This document shows positions 54,800 to 64,000 of a stretch of 64,000 nt of DNA, in pieces; within the stretch, counting starts at the first letter, position 1; every line of letters begins with the position of its first letter. The position numbers were made by a program, and so were the translations under genes. The stretch is from Bacteroidota bacterium (GTDB taxonomy: Bacteria > Bacteroidota > Bacteroidia > Chitinophagales > Chitinophagaceae). The notes beneath the pieces were generated by a model. The model was given only the letters and a program-made list of their open reading frames with translations, made no database searches and had not been told where the DNA came from. The stretch spans positions 1-64,000 of the forward strand of contig JAEYRC010000393.1 of NCBI GenBank assembly GCA_023409675.1, written 5' to 3'.

Positions 54800-55204
54800 C
54801 TACCGATTCAACGAAACTGAGGATACAGCCAATCGGGGCAAAGACAATTTATTTCGATAGATATATGATACCGCAAGAATTCCCAGAACGACCAGTGGCA
54901 TGATCATAAAGCCAATATTCTGATCTACCACAGCATGGCTGATGAATGCAAAGATCAAATTGAAACTCAAACCAGCATAAGCCCATTCAACCAATTTTGG
55001 GGGGAGTTTGGGAATGGATATAGCGATTACACCCAGCACTTTTGCAAAAATAAGCGCATAGGCAAAGTAGTCGGGATAGCCCAGGGGTTTGGTACCCAGA
55101 TTTACATTTTCCGGAGAAAAGAGAACGGTTCCAAGGGGCATAACACCTTCCCAAAGAACGATCAGCAGGGTGGCCACCCAAAAGATGATTTTGTGTTTTT
55201 TCAT
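54800..55204 (-). CDS. DoxX-like small membrane protein
   Basis: 134 residues from ATG 55204; the open frame extends to a TTG at 55231 but the hydrophobic start MKKHKIIFWVATLLIVLWEGVMP favours 55204. Four helices and GYPDYFAYALIFAKVLGVIAISIP and WAYAGLSFNLIFAFISHAV match DoxX-like (DoxX_2) proteins. Role unknown. Its start lies 24 bp after the stop of the SRPBCC gene, so they form a two-gene operon. Confidence 0.82.
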   Translation of the reverse strand: MKKHKIIFWVATLLIVLWEGVMPLGTVLFSPENVNLGTKPLGYPDYFAYALIFAKVLGVIAISIPKLPPKLVEWAYAGLSFNLIFAFISHAVVDQNIGFMIMPLVVLGILAVSYIYRNKLSLPRLAVSSVSLNR

Positions 55205-55227
55205 GAGTTCAAAAATTGAAGGTTCTA

Positions 55228-55650
55228 TCAAAAACCGGATTCAGTATATCGTACGAAATTATTCAGGATAGCCTGCCAGCCCTGCATTTGAAACTCCGGA
55301 TCATTTTCAGATTCAGGATCAAATACCGTTTTGATCGAGGTATTACCGTTTGTTTCTGAAAAATCAGTAACAACTGTTCTACCATCACTCATCGTATAGG
55401 CAATTTGCCTGTGTGGATCCACCACATCATAAACACCTTCAAAGTCAAACCCGAAACTTCCATCTTTGGCCTCCATGCGGTGTCTGAATTTGCCACCAGG
55501 GCGCAGGTCATTCTCACTCGACGGACAGTGCCAGCCGGGGTCAGCGCTGTTCCATTGCATGATATGTTCAGGAGCATTCCAGGATTCCCAAACTTTAGTC
55601 ATCGGGGCATTAACAGTTGCTTCAATGGATATTTTTTGCCGGGTAGTCAT
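55228..55650 (-). CDS. SRPBCC / AHSA1-like ligand-binding protein
   Basis: 140 residues. The START-like fold pattern is present: ISIEATVNAPMTKVWESWNAPEHIMQWN near the N-terminus, DLRPGGKFRHRMEAKDGSFGFDFEGVY in the middle and GWQAILNNFVRYTE in the C-terminal helix. Such proteins bind hydrophobic ligands; many are annotated as SRPBCC or activator of Hsp90 ATPase-like. Operon partner of the DoxX-like gene, a frequent pairing in Bacteroidota. Confidence 0.9.
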   Translation of the reverse strand: MTTRQKISIEATVNAPMTKVWESWNAPEHIMQWNSADPGWHCPSSENDLRPGGKFRHRMEAKDGSFGFDFEGVYDVVDPHRQIAYTMSDGRTVVTDFSETNGNTSIKTVFDPESENDPEFQMQGWQAILNNFVRYTESGF

Positions 55651-55740
55651 GGCTGAACTTTTTGAAGGTTTAGGCTATTGTAAAAGTAATATGGAGTGGA
55701 TGTATTTGCAGGTTGTATATGTGACAAATTAAGGGGTGAT

Positions 55741-55872
55741 ATGTGCCAAAATGAAGAATTAAATGCGTTAGAAGAGCCAGATTTAAAAGCAAAGCAGTAT
55801 CTGAAACGGCAATATCATCATCAAATTACGCTAAAGAATGAGCACTTATGGATTGAACTTACGATTTCATAA
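55741..55872 (+). CDS. Possible 43-aa protein of unknown function
   Basis: ATG 55741 to TAA 55870-55872. An AAGGGG sequence 5-10 bp upstream resembles a Shine-Dalgarno site, which is rare in this window. The product is charged and helical (MCQNEELNALEEPDLKAKQY). No family recognised. It could also be a leftover of a longer gene. The rest of the 297-bp gap shows nothing. Confidence 0.3.
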   Translation: MCQNEELNALEEPDLKAKQYLKRQYHHQITLKNEHLWIELTIS

Positions 55873-55947
55873 ATATGGAGATACTTCAATAGTATTGAAG
55901 CTAGCCAGAGTCACCACCACCTAACTCAGAACCCATTTATTAATTCC

Positions 55948-57339
55948 CTAACGCCAGCCGCCACCCAGCGCCCGGTACAAATTAACCGTAGCCCGAAATT
56001 GTTGCAGCCGGTCATTAACATCACCAATTTCCGCAGCAAGTAAACTCTGACGCGCGGTGATGATCTCTACATAGTTTCCAAAACCGTTGTTAAGCAGTTC
56101 CTGCGTATACTCCACCGACTTTTGAAGAGCATCCATCTGATTTGAGCGGATCGCAATTTTTTCTATTGCATGCTGATGCAGGGAGAGGGCATCGGAAACC
56201 TCGCGCCCCGCATTTAATAACGAATTTTGAAAACCCAGCAGGGCTTCACGCTGCTGCGAAAGAGCCACCTCCAGCCGCGTACGGTTTGCACGGCGATTGA
56301 AAACAGGCTGGGTTAAACCCGCGCCAATCGACGCTACAAATGATGCGGGATCGAAAATATTGGCAAAAGACAACGCGTTTAAACCCGTTGACCCGGTTAT
56401 AATTAGCGACGGATAAAAGAACGTCCGCGCCACATTGCTCATTTCAAAAAAATACCGGAAATTCTGTTCGGCCTGAATAATATCCGGTCTGTTGGCCATC
56501 AGCAGAGCAGGAACGCCTGTTGTCAGATTTCGGTTTGGCATTGCCGTTTGTAAACTCCCTCTGGCTATGGCAGCAGGTGCCTGTCCTAATAAAATGCTGA
56601 TCGTATTTTCTGTTTCCCGAATGCTTTGCTTCAAATCAGGAATGGTTACTTCCGCAGCATAACGCTGGGCCTCACTCTGTACTACAGCCGCTTCAGTGAC
56701 CCTTGCCGAAACCTTCAGCGCACGCATGGTGCTTACCGTAGAATCCCAATTGGCCACCGTCTGATTTGTTATCGCTAACTGCTGATCTAAAGCGAGTAAG
56801 TTATAATAGAGGTTAGCCAGATCGGCAACAAGCCTGGTTTGTACAGCTTTTCGAGCCGCATCTGTTTGCAGCAGATTAGCTAACGATGCCCGGCGGCTGC
56901 TTCTTAATCTCCCCCAGATATCAGCTTCCCATGAACTCGACAAACCAAGTTGATACTGCGTGGCACTGGTTCGGATACCAAAACCCTGGGCTTCCGAAAG
57001 TTTAGAAATATTCACTCCCGCATTGGCATCCAGGGAGGGAAAAAAAGCCGCACGCGTTTGACGGTAGTAGGCTTCAGCCTGCTCCAGCCGCGCGTAGGCC
57101 ATCTGCAGGTCCGGATTTTCTGCAATCCCTCTTTCAATCAATACCAACAACGCAGAATCTGTAAAAAACTGGTTCCAACTCAATTCAGCTATAGAAAAAC
57201 TATCTGTCTGGAAAGTTTCCCGGTATAATCCCGCTGTCTCTGCCTCCGGCACCTGATAGGGCTGTACTACTTTGCAGGAGCTAAGTATCCAGCAGGGGAG
57301 AGAAAAAATGAGCAGGTATCGAAAGATTTTTTTCTTCAT
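55948..57339 (-). CDS. Outer-membrane efflux channel (TolC/NodT-like lipoprotein)
   Basis: 463 residues from ATG 57339; the upstream GTG at 57345 adds two residues and is less likely. Lipobox LSSC at residue 22. The NodT motifs are present: FFTDSALLVLIERGIAENPDLQMAYARLEQAE, SSWEADIWGRLRSSRRAS, ALLMANRPDIIQAEQNFRYF and GFGNYVEIITARQSLLAAE. Third gene of a minus-strand RND operon, 240 bp after the permease gene. Confidence 0.92.
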   Translation of the reverse strand: MKKKIFRYLLIFSLPCWILSSCKVVQPYQVPEAETAGLYRETFQTDSFSIAELSWNQFFTDSALLVLIERGIAENPDLQMAYARLEQAEAYYRQTRAAFFPSLDANAGVNISKLSEAQGFGIRTSATQYQLGLSSSWEADIWGRLRSSRRASLANLLQTDAARKAVQTRLVADLANLYYNLLALDQQLAITNQTVANWDSTVSTMRALKVSARVTEAAVVQSEAQRYAAEVTIPDLKQSIRETENTISILLGQAPAAIARGSLQTAMPNRNLTTGVPALLMANRPDIIQAEQNFRYFFEMSNVARTFFYPSLIITGSTGLNALSFANIFDPASFVASIGAGLTQPVFNRRANRTRLEVALSQQREALLGFQNSLLNAGREVSDALSLHQHAIEKIAIRSNQMDALQKSVEYTQELLNNGFGNYVEIITARQSLLAAEIGDVNDRLQQFRATVNLYRALGGGWR

Positions 57340-57578
57340 GATCACATATTTTTTAAAACCGATATTTTGTTATCGGCTGCATCGCCCTGATTAGCTTCTC
57401 TTGCGACGCTCCGTTCAGCTTTTTGTTCTCTACTCAGCTTTTGTAACAGCCCTTGCAACGCATTTCCTCTACCCAATTATATCGGTTCTTCATAACGTTC
57501 TGCATTAACCGAATATAGTATAACCTGTAATTATTCTATAGAGTTCTTATTGCGCTATGACCGTTCATTTCCATAACC

Positions 57579-60500
57579 CTAAGCGATTGCTTTATCGCTT
57601 TTCGGTAACGGAGCTCCGGAGATGCGTTCCTGCAATGCCTGAAATATCACGAAAAGTACAGGTATAACAAATATCCCAAACAGAGTTCCTATCAGCATAC
57701 CACCTACCGCTCCGGTACCAATCGACCGGTTTCCGGTGGCGCCCGCTCCCGATGAAAGCATCAGCGGAATAAGGCCGAATATGAAAGCAAATGATGTCAT
57801 CAATATTGGACGAAGTCTCGCTTCGGCGCCCTCTACCGCAGCCTGTATCAGCGGCATCCCCTGCCTGCGGCGGTCTAAAGCAAACTCAACAATCAGAATC
57901 GCGTTTTTAGCCAGCAGCCCGACCAGCATTATCAGCGTTATCTGCAAATAGATATTATTGGTGATGCCGAATAGGTTGGCGAAAATAAACGCCCCGGCTA
58001 AGCCAATAGGCAACGACAGCAATATCGCGAAGGGAAGTATATAACTTTCATACTGTGCACTTAACAGCAGATAGATAAACAGGATCACCAGCAGAAATAT
58101 GAATACAGTCTGCCCGCCTGCAGCCATTTCCTCCCGGGTCATTCCCGAATATTCGTAACTATAGCCCGGTGGAAGAAACTGTGTAGCTGTTTCTTGCACT
58201 GCCCGAATCGCATCGCCGGAGCTATACCCTTCATTTGGAGCGCCGGTGATGCTGATCGACGTGAATAAATTAAATCTTGTGATCGCCTGCGGTCCATACA
58301 CCCTTTCGAGATTTATAAAACCCGTTATCGGCGCCATAATCCCCCGGTTGTTTCTGACAAAAATATTATTAAGACTTTCCGGGTTTGATCTGAACTCAGG
58401 CTCTGCCTGATACATCACCCGAAACTGCTTTCCAAACTGGTTGAAATTTGATGCGTATACGCCGCCGTAATACCCCTGCAATGTATTCAGGATATCGTTT
58501 GTGGAGAGCCCGGCTTCTTTCGCTTTTGGCACATTTATATCGACCATATACTGCGGAAAATTCGGATTGAACGAGGTAGTAGCATACTGAATTTCCGGTC
58601 TTTGACCCAGCGCGGATAGAAAATCCTGGCTTACCTTATAAAAACTGGCGATATCCGATCCGGTCCGGTCCTGCAGTTCGAAAGAAAATCCACCCGAAAT
58701 GCCAAAACCCTGTAAGGTGGGTGGGGCAAAGAAAACGACCCGCGCATCACGGATTCCGCTGGTTTTCGCAAATAGCTGGGCGATGAGCGATTTTACGTCC
58801 TGCCCCTTGTCTTTACGCTCCGACCAGGGCTTCAGTTTCATAATAACCATTCCATAATTGCTTCCTGCCCCACTGATCATTCCTCTGCCATCAATTTTTA
58901 AAATACTTTGTATTTCAGGAATTGACCTGGCCAGGCGCTCTACTTCCTGGGTGATAGCTGCAGTTCGCTCAGTTGATGCTGAAGGAAGTAGAGCAATATC
59001 TGCCATGATTGACCCCATATCTTCTTCCGGAACAAAGGCTGCCGGTGTACTGCGCATCAACAAAACAAAACCTGAGGCAAAAATGGCAATGCCTGCCCAG
59101 GCCAGCCATTTCTTTTTGATGAGAAAGGAAACCGATCGTTTGTACTTAGCCGTTGTTGCATCAAAAGCCGTATTAAATGTGGTATAAAAACGCTGCAGTA
59201 AATTTTTTTTATGACCTTCTTCTGCATGAGGTTTTAAAAAGATGGCACATAGGGCGGGGCTGAGCGTTAACGCATTTACGGCTGATAGAAGAATGGCGAT
59301 CGCCAGGGTTAAACCAAATTGTTTATAAAACACCCCCGCCGATCCGGAAATAAAACTTACGGGAACAAACACTGCAGCCATTACCAGTGTAATTGAAATG
59401 ATTGCTCCCGTGATCTCGCTCATCGCGTCTTTTGTTGCCTGCAGGGAAGACTTGTATCCCTTATCGAGTTTGGCATGCACTGCTTCAACTACCACGATCG
59501 CGTCATCAACCACAATTCCGATTGCCAGTACCAGTGCAAAGAGGGTTAGCAGGTTTATGGTGAACCCGAAAAGTCCCAGGAAGAAGAAAGTTCCCAGGAT
59601 AGCCACTGGTACGGCGATAGCAGGAATCAGGGTCGAACGAAAATCTTGCAGAAAAATAAACACAACCAAAAACACAAGAATGAAAGCCTCAATCAAAGTG
59701 GTAATTACTTTACTGATGGAAGCATCGAGAAAATCATTTGCGTTAACAAGATTTACATAGCTGATGCCTTCGGGAAAACTTTTCGCGGCTTCATTCAGAA
59801 CCTCTAAGCTTCCTTCGATCACCTGTTGAGCGTTCGAGCCGGCGGTCTGGCTAATCGCAACGCCCACAGACGGATTTCCATTGGTAGTAGAACTACTGGC
59901 GTAGCTCATGGCGCCGAGTTCAATGCGTGCAACATCTTTCAAACGCAGTAACTGACCACTGCCTGCAGAACGCAGGATCATGTCACCAAATTCTTCAGCG
60001 GATTGTAATCTCCCTTTGTACTTAATTATGTATTGAAAAGATTGATCACCCTGTTCTCCAAACTGGCCTGGGGCGGCTTCAATATTTTGTTCTGCCAGCG
60101 CTGACGATACATCAGCGGGCACTAATCCATAACTGGCCATCACATCGGGCTTTAGCCATATCCGCATGGAATAATCCATCCGGCCAAACGCGCTGGCATC
60201 TCCAACACCGGGTACCCGCTTGATCAGCGGCACCAGGTTGATCTCCGCATAATTCTGTAAAAAGGTTTGATCGTAGGCGGGGTTGCTGCTGAACAGGGAA
60301 AAGATGACCAGATTGCTGCTCTGGCTTTTTCTGGTGGTCACCCCCGATCTGGTGACTTCCTGCGGTAGCTGCGGAGTGGCCAGGTTCACCCGGTTCTGTA
60401 CATTCACCGAAGCTATGTCCGGATCAACACCCAGTTTGAAGTTAACCGTTATCCGGGCTGTACCGTCATTACCGGCAGAGGAAGTCATATAGGTCATTCC

Positions 60501-60719
60501 TTCCACGCCATTGATCTGTTCTTCCAGGGGGATTACCACACTGTTAAGCACTACATCTGCATTGGCGCCCTGATAAGAGGCGGACACCACCACCGTGGGT
60601 GGTGCAATCTCCGGATATTGCGATACCGGTAGAGATATCAGCCCCAGAATACCCAGTATTACAATAAGTACGGATATTACGCTGGATAAAACAGGCCTTT
60701 CGATGAAACGGTTAAACAT
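57579..60719 (-). CDS. RND multidrug efflux permease (HAE1/AcrB-like)
   Basis: 1046 residues with the full AcrB layout (FNRFIERPVLSSVISVLIVI at the start). The TM4 proton-relay pair is intact, Asp405-Asp406 (GIVVDDAIVVVEAVH), and TM10 has the Lys (LLAKNAILIVEFALDRR). Twelve helices and two large periplasmic loops are present. It works with the adaptor 36 bp upstream and the channel downstream to pump drugs or lipophilic compounds out of the cell. Confidence 0.95.
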   Translation of the reverse strand: MFNRFIERPVLSSVISVLIVILGILGLISLPVSQYPEIAPPTVVVSASYQGANADVVLNSVVIPLEEQINGVEGMTYMTSSAGNDGTARITVNFKLGVDPDIASVNVQNRVNLATPQLPQEVTRSGVTTRKSQSSNLVIFSLFSSNPAYDQTFLQNYAEINLVPLIKRVPGVGDASAFGRMDYSMRIWLKPDVMASYGLVPADVSSALAEQNIEAAPGQFGEQGDQSFQYIIKYKGRLQSAEEFGDMILRSAGSGQLLRLKDVARIELGAMSYASSSTTNGNPSVGVAISQTAGSNAQQVIEGSLEVLNEAAKSFPEGISYVNLVNANDFLDASISKVITTLIEAFILVFLVVFIFLQDFRSTLIPAIAVPVAILGTFFFLGLFGFTINLLTLFALVLAIGIVVDDAIVVVEAVHAKLDKGYKSSLQATKDAMSEITGAIISITLVMAAVFVPVSFISGSAGVFYKQFGLTLAIAILLSAVNALTLSPALCAIFLKPHAEEGHKKNLLQRFYTTFNTAFDATTAKYKRSVSFLIKKKWLAWAGIAIFASGFVLLMRSTPAAFVPEEDMGSIMADIALLPSASTERTAAITQEVERLARSIPEIQSILKIDGRGMISGAGSNYGMVIMKLKPWSERKDKGQDVKSLIAQLFAKTSGIRDARVVFFAPPTLQGFGISGGFSFELQDRTGSDIASFYKVSQDFLSALGQRPEIQYATTSFNPNFPQYMVDINVPKAKEAGLSTNDILNTLQGYYGGVYASNFNQFGKQFRVMYQAEPEFRSNPESLNNIFVRNNRGIMAPITGFINLERVYGPQAITRFNLFTSISITGAPNEGYSSGDAIRAVQETATQFLPPGYSYEYSGMTREEMAAGGQTVFIFLLVILFIYLLLSAQYESYILPFAILLSLPIGLAGAFIFANLFGITNNIYLQITLIMLVGLLAKNAILIVEFALDRRRQGMPLIQAAVEGAEARLRPILMTSFAFIFGLIPLMLSSGAGATGNRSIGTGAVGGMLIGTLFGIFVIPVLFVIFQALQERISGAPLPKSDKAIA

Positions 60720-60755
60720 AGTCTATTCTTTTGCTCCTGTCACTAAAAATCCCGG

Positions 60756-61943
60756 TCATCGGGCGGAATCGCTACTGTTTATGGGCTGGTTAAAAACACT
60801 GTCGGCAGATAGTTTCCTCGGGTCTATTTTCATGTTTTCATATAGTCCGCCAACACCTTCCAGAACAATCATATCTCCGGCTTTAAGGCCGTCTTCTACT
60901 ACAAAGAATTGCCCGCCGCTATCCGGTCTTATCCGGATTGGAACGCTTCTAACCGAGGCCGAATCGGTTACCAGATAAACAAATTGTTTACCCTGAATTT
61001 CGTACGTGGATTTTTGGGGTACCAGCAGAGCATTTTGGAGCGTCACCGGAATGCGTACAGTGCCGGTACTGCCGCTTCTTACTGTACGGTTGGGGTTCGG
61101 AAAAGTTGCCCTAACCCGTACTGATCCGGTTTCTGTGTTAATTAGTCCGCTGGCAGTTTCCACCTGACCCTTATGAGGAAATTCACTGCCATTGGCCAGC
61201 AACAGACTAACCGGAGGAATAGATTTCAGGCGTTCCTGTATGGTTGCGCCCCGGGTGGTGCTCGCAAATTCAAGAGCCTGCTTTTCATTGATCGAAAAAT
61301 AGGCGAAAATATTGCCGATATTCGATACAGTGGTGAGCGGTTGTGCCGTATTGCTACTCACCAGGCTGCCGATTTTATAAGGAATATTGCCAATAACGCC
61401 GTTCACCGGACTGGTAACGATGGTATAGCTCTGATTGGTTCTCGCATTTGAAAGGGTTGCTTCTGCCTGAGCCAGGGTGGCGCGCGCCGATTGAAGGCGG
61501 AATTCCGCGGATTCAAGCTCATACTGACTGATAATATTCTTTTCAACCAGCGGCCGTACTTTGTTAACTTCCATCTCAGCGGAATTAACATTTGCCTGAG
61601 CGATTTTAATATTCGCCTGGGCAGTATTTACTTCCTGGGCATATTGTGGAGCGAAGATTTGAAACAGTTTCTGCCCTGTCTTTACGGAAGCGCCTTCATC
61701 TACAAAAATATGTTCGATATATCCGTCAATCTTCGGCCTGATCTCAATATTTTGCTGGCCTTCGATCGTTGCGGGATATTCACTGTGTAGGGTCGTTGTG
61801 CGGGGTTGAATCTCTATAACCGGATAGGATTTCGGAGCCTCATTTCGGGGGCTGCTTTGTTGTTCGCTACAGGAAGCAGCACTTACAACTAAAATTAAGG
61901 CGAGCATACAGGAATAAACCCCGGGTTGTATTATTTTATACAT
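60756..61943 (-). CDS. RND efflux periplasmic adaptor (HlyD/AcrA family)
   Basis: 395 residues from ATG 61943; the open frame runs to 61994 but the lipoprotein signal MYKIIQPGVYSCMLALILVVSAASC fixes the start. Barrel-sandwich motifs: QQNIEIRPKIDGYIEHIFVDEGASVKTGQKLFQI and NQSYTIVTSPVNGVIGNIPYKIGSLV, with a long alpha-hairpin between. First gene of the minus-strand RND operon. Confidence 0.93.
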   Translation of the reverse strand: MYKIIQPGVYSCMLALILVVSAASCSEQQSSPRNEAPKSYPVIEIQPRTTTLHSEYPATIEGQQNIEIRPKIDGYIEHIFVDEGASVKTGQKLFQIFAPQYAQEVNTAQANIKIAQANVNSAEMEVNKVRPLVEKNIISQYELESAEFRLQSARATLAQAEATLSNARTNQSYTIVTSPVNGVIGNIPYKIGSLVSSNTAQPLTTVSNIGNIFAYFSINEKQALEFASTTRGATIQERLKSIPPVSLLLANGSEFPHKGQVETASGLINTETGSVRVRATFPNPNRTVRSGSTGTVRIPVTLQNALLVPQKSTYEIQGKQFVYLVTDSASVRSVPIRIRPDSGGQFFVVEDGLKAGDMIVLEGVGGLYENMKIDPRKLSADSVFNQPINSSDSAR

Positions 61944-62388
61944 AGTATATAATCTGAACGGCGTAAAAATGGAGAATGCTTTTGAGAAAGGCAATCGGGT
62001 GCAAAGTTCTGCTTATTTTGACTATAATCCATCAATAAACCTGTTGGTGGATGTTAAGTTTTGAAAACAGCCGGTTTTCAAGTTGAGTTTTTTCCTAAAG
62101 TTCTTTTATTTGATTATGTGGCCTCTTGCGACAAAGTTCTGCTGTTAACATCCTCGTTATACCACTATACAAAATGACCAGAGAACTAAGAAGCTCATCA
62201 ATATCAGTAAATGCATTTCCACCTGGGGTTTCTTTTTCTGTAATTTCAGCTATAATTCGGAAGGATTGTTCTGGCCAAGATATTATCTTTGGTAGATCAG
62301 GTACTGTTACATTGATGGTACTTAGAACAAATTCGGCAGCATTGAAAAAGTCTGCTGTTCTTATTACTCAAACCAGAATCTAATTGCT
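61944..62388. other. Intergenic region containing a gene remnant
   Basis: 445 bp between the divergent RND adaptor and S9 peptidase genes. The left 150 bp shows nothing. The right part carries a minus-strand coding-like stretch without a start codon (62095-62367). The DNA is visibly more AT-rich here than in neighbouring genes. Confidence 0.5.
62095..62367 (-). pseudogene. Truncated gene remnant, 90 codons without a start
   Basis: On the minus strand a frame of 90 codons ends at TAG 62095-62097 and begins right after a TGA at 62368-62370, with no ATG, GTG or TTG in the first 64 codons. The translation looks like real protein (ADFFNAAEFVLSTINVTVPD, ITEKETPGGNAFTDIDELLS, LVILYSGITRMLTAELCRKR). 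I do not recognise the family. It abuts the S9 peptidase start, so its 5' end was probably lost in a rearrangement. Confidence 0.5.
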
Positions 62389-64000
62389 ATGCTCAAGAAA
62401 ATGTACTTATGCCTGATGGCAGGCCTGCTTTTTTCCTCCTTAATTCTGGCGCAAACCAAAAAGGACCTGACTCCTGAGGATTATGGAAAATGGCAATCCC
62501 TGGGAGCTGTACAGCTTTCGCCAAATGGAGAATGGATCGCTTATCAGATCACAGTGCAGGAAGATAATGATACACTCTATATCGTCAACCGCGCCAGCAA
62601 TAAATCGTATAAACTTGAATTTGGCTCCATGCCCGAACTATCCCGCGACAATCAATGGATAGCCTATCGGATCGGAGTTCCGTATAAAGAAGCTGAAAAG
62701 CTGCGTGAAGCGAAAAAGCCTGTTGAAAGTAAAATGGGCTTGTTAAATCTGGCCACTGGAAAGAAAGAAGAGATCAAAAACATCAGCCGGTTTGGCTTTT
62801 CCCGCAATGGTAAATACCTGACTGTTTACCTGGAAGCGCCGAAAGAGAGTAAAGATAAGGGAGCGGTTTTGCTGGTTAAAGATCTTTCTAATGGTACCAC
62901 CCGTACCATTGGCAATGTAACCGAATATGCACTCAACAAAAAAAGCGACTACCTGGCTTATATTGTTGAATCTGCAAATACCGCCGGAAATTCTATTGAA
63001 TTGTATCATCTAAATACCGGCAATTTGAAAGTTCTGGCCAGTGATACAGCCCGCTTCTCAAAACTAACCTGGCAGAAAGACGGCGATGGTCTCGCTTTTT
63101 TCAGAAGTTACCGCAAGGATAAATACGAAGAAGACAATGCTATGGTATATACCTATACTAATATCTACAAAACGCCTGTGCTTAAAATTTTCAATCCCGA
63201 AACGGAAAAGAATTTTCCAAAGGATATGCGCATTTTTACCGGATCAAGCCTGGCACTAAGTGATGATATGAGTACTGCCTTTTTTGGTATGAAACCCTGG
63301 ACCTTTAATGAGCTTGCTAAGAAAGATGATCGCCGTCCGGGTGACAGTTTAACAAAAGCCGATAGCGCTCGCATCGATTCTACCCGGGCGATTATTGCTG
63401 CTAAAAAAGGCAGCTCCGCGGAGAAACTTTCCGGTCTGGATATCTGGCATTGGAAAGATCCGGAAATTCAACCCCGCCAGAAAATAACATTGAGGCAGGA
63501 TACGATATTGAGCGCATTAAGCGCCTGGAACCTGAATAATAACCGGTTCATAACCTTAACAACAGATGAAGCCCCGTTAGCTCAGTTAACCGGTGATCAA
63601 AAATATGCAGTGGTGTATACCAACCATAAATACAAACCTGCTTTTAAAGAAGATTTTGCCGATGCATACCTGGTCAATGTTCATACCGGTGAACGCAAGC
63701 TGGCGTTTGAAAAAGTTATTATGGGCTTCAATACTTTTCCCAGAACCTCACCCGATGGAAAATACCTGATGTATTTTAAGGATAAACACTGGTGGACATA
63801 CAACATTGCCAACGGCCGCAATACCAATATCACTCAAAATATTAAGAGTGATTTCTGGGATGTTCACGATGACCATCCGGCGCCTTCACGGCCTGCTGTA
63901 GGTACGGGCGGATGGTTGAAAAACGATAAAGAAGTTTTGCTTTATGATGAATACAATGTTTGGGCTGTAAATCCGGATGGGAAAGGTTCCCGGAAACTAA
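62389..64000 (+). CDS. S9 family peptidase (prolyl oligopeptidase-like), N-terminal part (cut by window edge)
   Basis: ATG 62389; the frame is open to the last base, so at least 537 residues. A signal peptide (MLKKMYLCLMAGLLFSSLILAQ) directs it to the periplasm or outside. TKKDLTPEDYGKWQSLGAVQLSPNGEWIAYQI and the repeated strands (FGFSRNGKYLTVYLE, FPRTSPDGKYLMYFKD, WDVHDDHPAPSRPAVGTGGW) are the beta-propeller of S9 peptidases of the dipeptidyl-peptidase/acylaminoacyl-peptidase kind. The catalytic Ser-Asp-His domain lies beyond the window. Confidence 0.88.
   Translation, partial: MLKKMYLCLMAGLLFSSLILAQTKKDLTPEDYGKWQSLGAVQLSPNGEWIAYQITVQEDNDTLYIVNRASNKSYKLEFGSMPELSRDNQWIAYRIGVPYKEAEKLREAKKPVESKMGLLNLATGKKEEIKNISRFGFSRNGKYLTVYLEAPKESKDKGAVLLVKDLSNGTTRTIGNVTEYALNKKSDYLAYIVESANTAGNSIELYHLNTGNLKVLASDTARFSKLTWQKDGDGLAFFRSYRKDKYEEDNAMVYTYTNIYKTPVLKIFNPETEKNFPKDMRIFTGSSLALSDDMSTAFFGMKPWTFNELAKKDDRRPGDSLTKADSARIDSTRAIIAAKKGSSAEKLSGLDIWHWKDPEIQPRQKITLRQDTILSALSAWNLNNNRFITLTTDEAPLAQLTGDQKYAVVYTNHKYKPAFKEDFADAYLVNVHTGERKLAFEKVIMGFNTFPRTSPDGKYLMYFKDKHWWTYNIANGRNTNITQNIKSDFWDVHDDHPAPSRPAVGTGGWLKNDKEVLLYDEYNVWAVNPDGKGSRKL

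Noticed and set aside
62126..62383. Plus-strand 85-codon open frame upstream of the S9 peptidase
   Set aside because: It needs a TTG start and reads unlike a protein; the opposite strand is the coding-like one.
1..64000. tRNA, rRNA, CRISPR array, intact insertion sequence or prophage
   Set aside because: None was recognised on either strand while reading the window; short structured RNAs could still be missed by eye.

Overview
The window is chromosomal DNA of a Bacteroidota bacterium, most likely a member of the Chitinophagaceae or a close relative. The grounds are two SusC/SusD outer-membrane pairs, a FecI/FecR-type sigma/anti-sigma pair beside one of them, a type IX secretion (T9SS) sorting domain, DUF4843 and PKD-like lipoproteins, TlpA/DUF4369 thioredoxins, few Shine-Dalgarno sequences and a few TAnnTTTG-type -7 elements. 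I recognise no tRNA, rRNA, CRISPR array, prophage or intact insertion sequence. This assignment rests on gene content only.

Layout. 1-1.7 kb: the end of an ATP-dependent DNA ligase, a DUF1579 protein and an atypical SDR. 1.8-7.0 kb: an AI-2E family permease gene broken by an in-frame TAA, two GH13 enzymes (alpha-glucosidase-like and trehalose-synthase-like) and a voltage-sensor ion channel with an unusual pore; this may be an osmotic-stress neighbourhood (inference). 7.2-14.6 kb: a sulfur island with TauE/SafE, a metallo-beta-lactamase/rhodanese protein, MFS, DUF202, rhodanese, universal stress protein, split YeeE/YedE and a TsdA-like dihaem cytochrome. Three of its upstream regions carry the same 14-bp palindrome. 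14.7-17.4 kb: three minus-strand envelope proteins. 17.5-20.2 kb: a TPR histidine kinase and its response regulator. 20.4-27.0 kb: a T9SS-secreted protein and a SusC/SusD pair. 27.1-30.5 kb: minus-strand DoxX, YceI, an F420-reductase-like protein and a Crp/Fnr regulator.

30.7-33.6 kb is a tightly coupled four-gene DNA-damage cassette: umuD, umuC, an unrecognised 169-aa gene, and an SRAP (HMCES/YedK) gene. After an EamA exporter, 35.0-45.3 kb is a complete sigma/anti-sigma-controlled SusC/SusD locus ending in a TlpA gene. 46.3-52.7 kb and 55.9-61.9 kb hold two tripartite RND efflux operons on opposite strands. Between them lie a scar that joins the start of an ECF sigma gene to the end of a TlpA gene, an SDR, a DUF2200 protein, REP-like palindromes, a DoxX-like protein and an SRPBCC protein. 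The window ends inside an S9-family peptidase gene.

The observations most worth following are the unknown gene inside the umuDC-SRAP operon, the shared palindrome of the sulfur island, the sigma/TlpA deletion scar that mirrors the intact locus 8 kb away, a diverged intergenic repeat present at 29.3 and 45.5 kb, an RND permease with Asn in place of a key proton-relay Asp, and a start-less 90-codon gene remnant at 62.1-62.4 kb.
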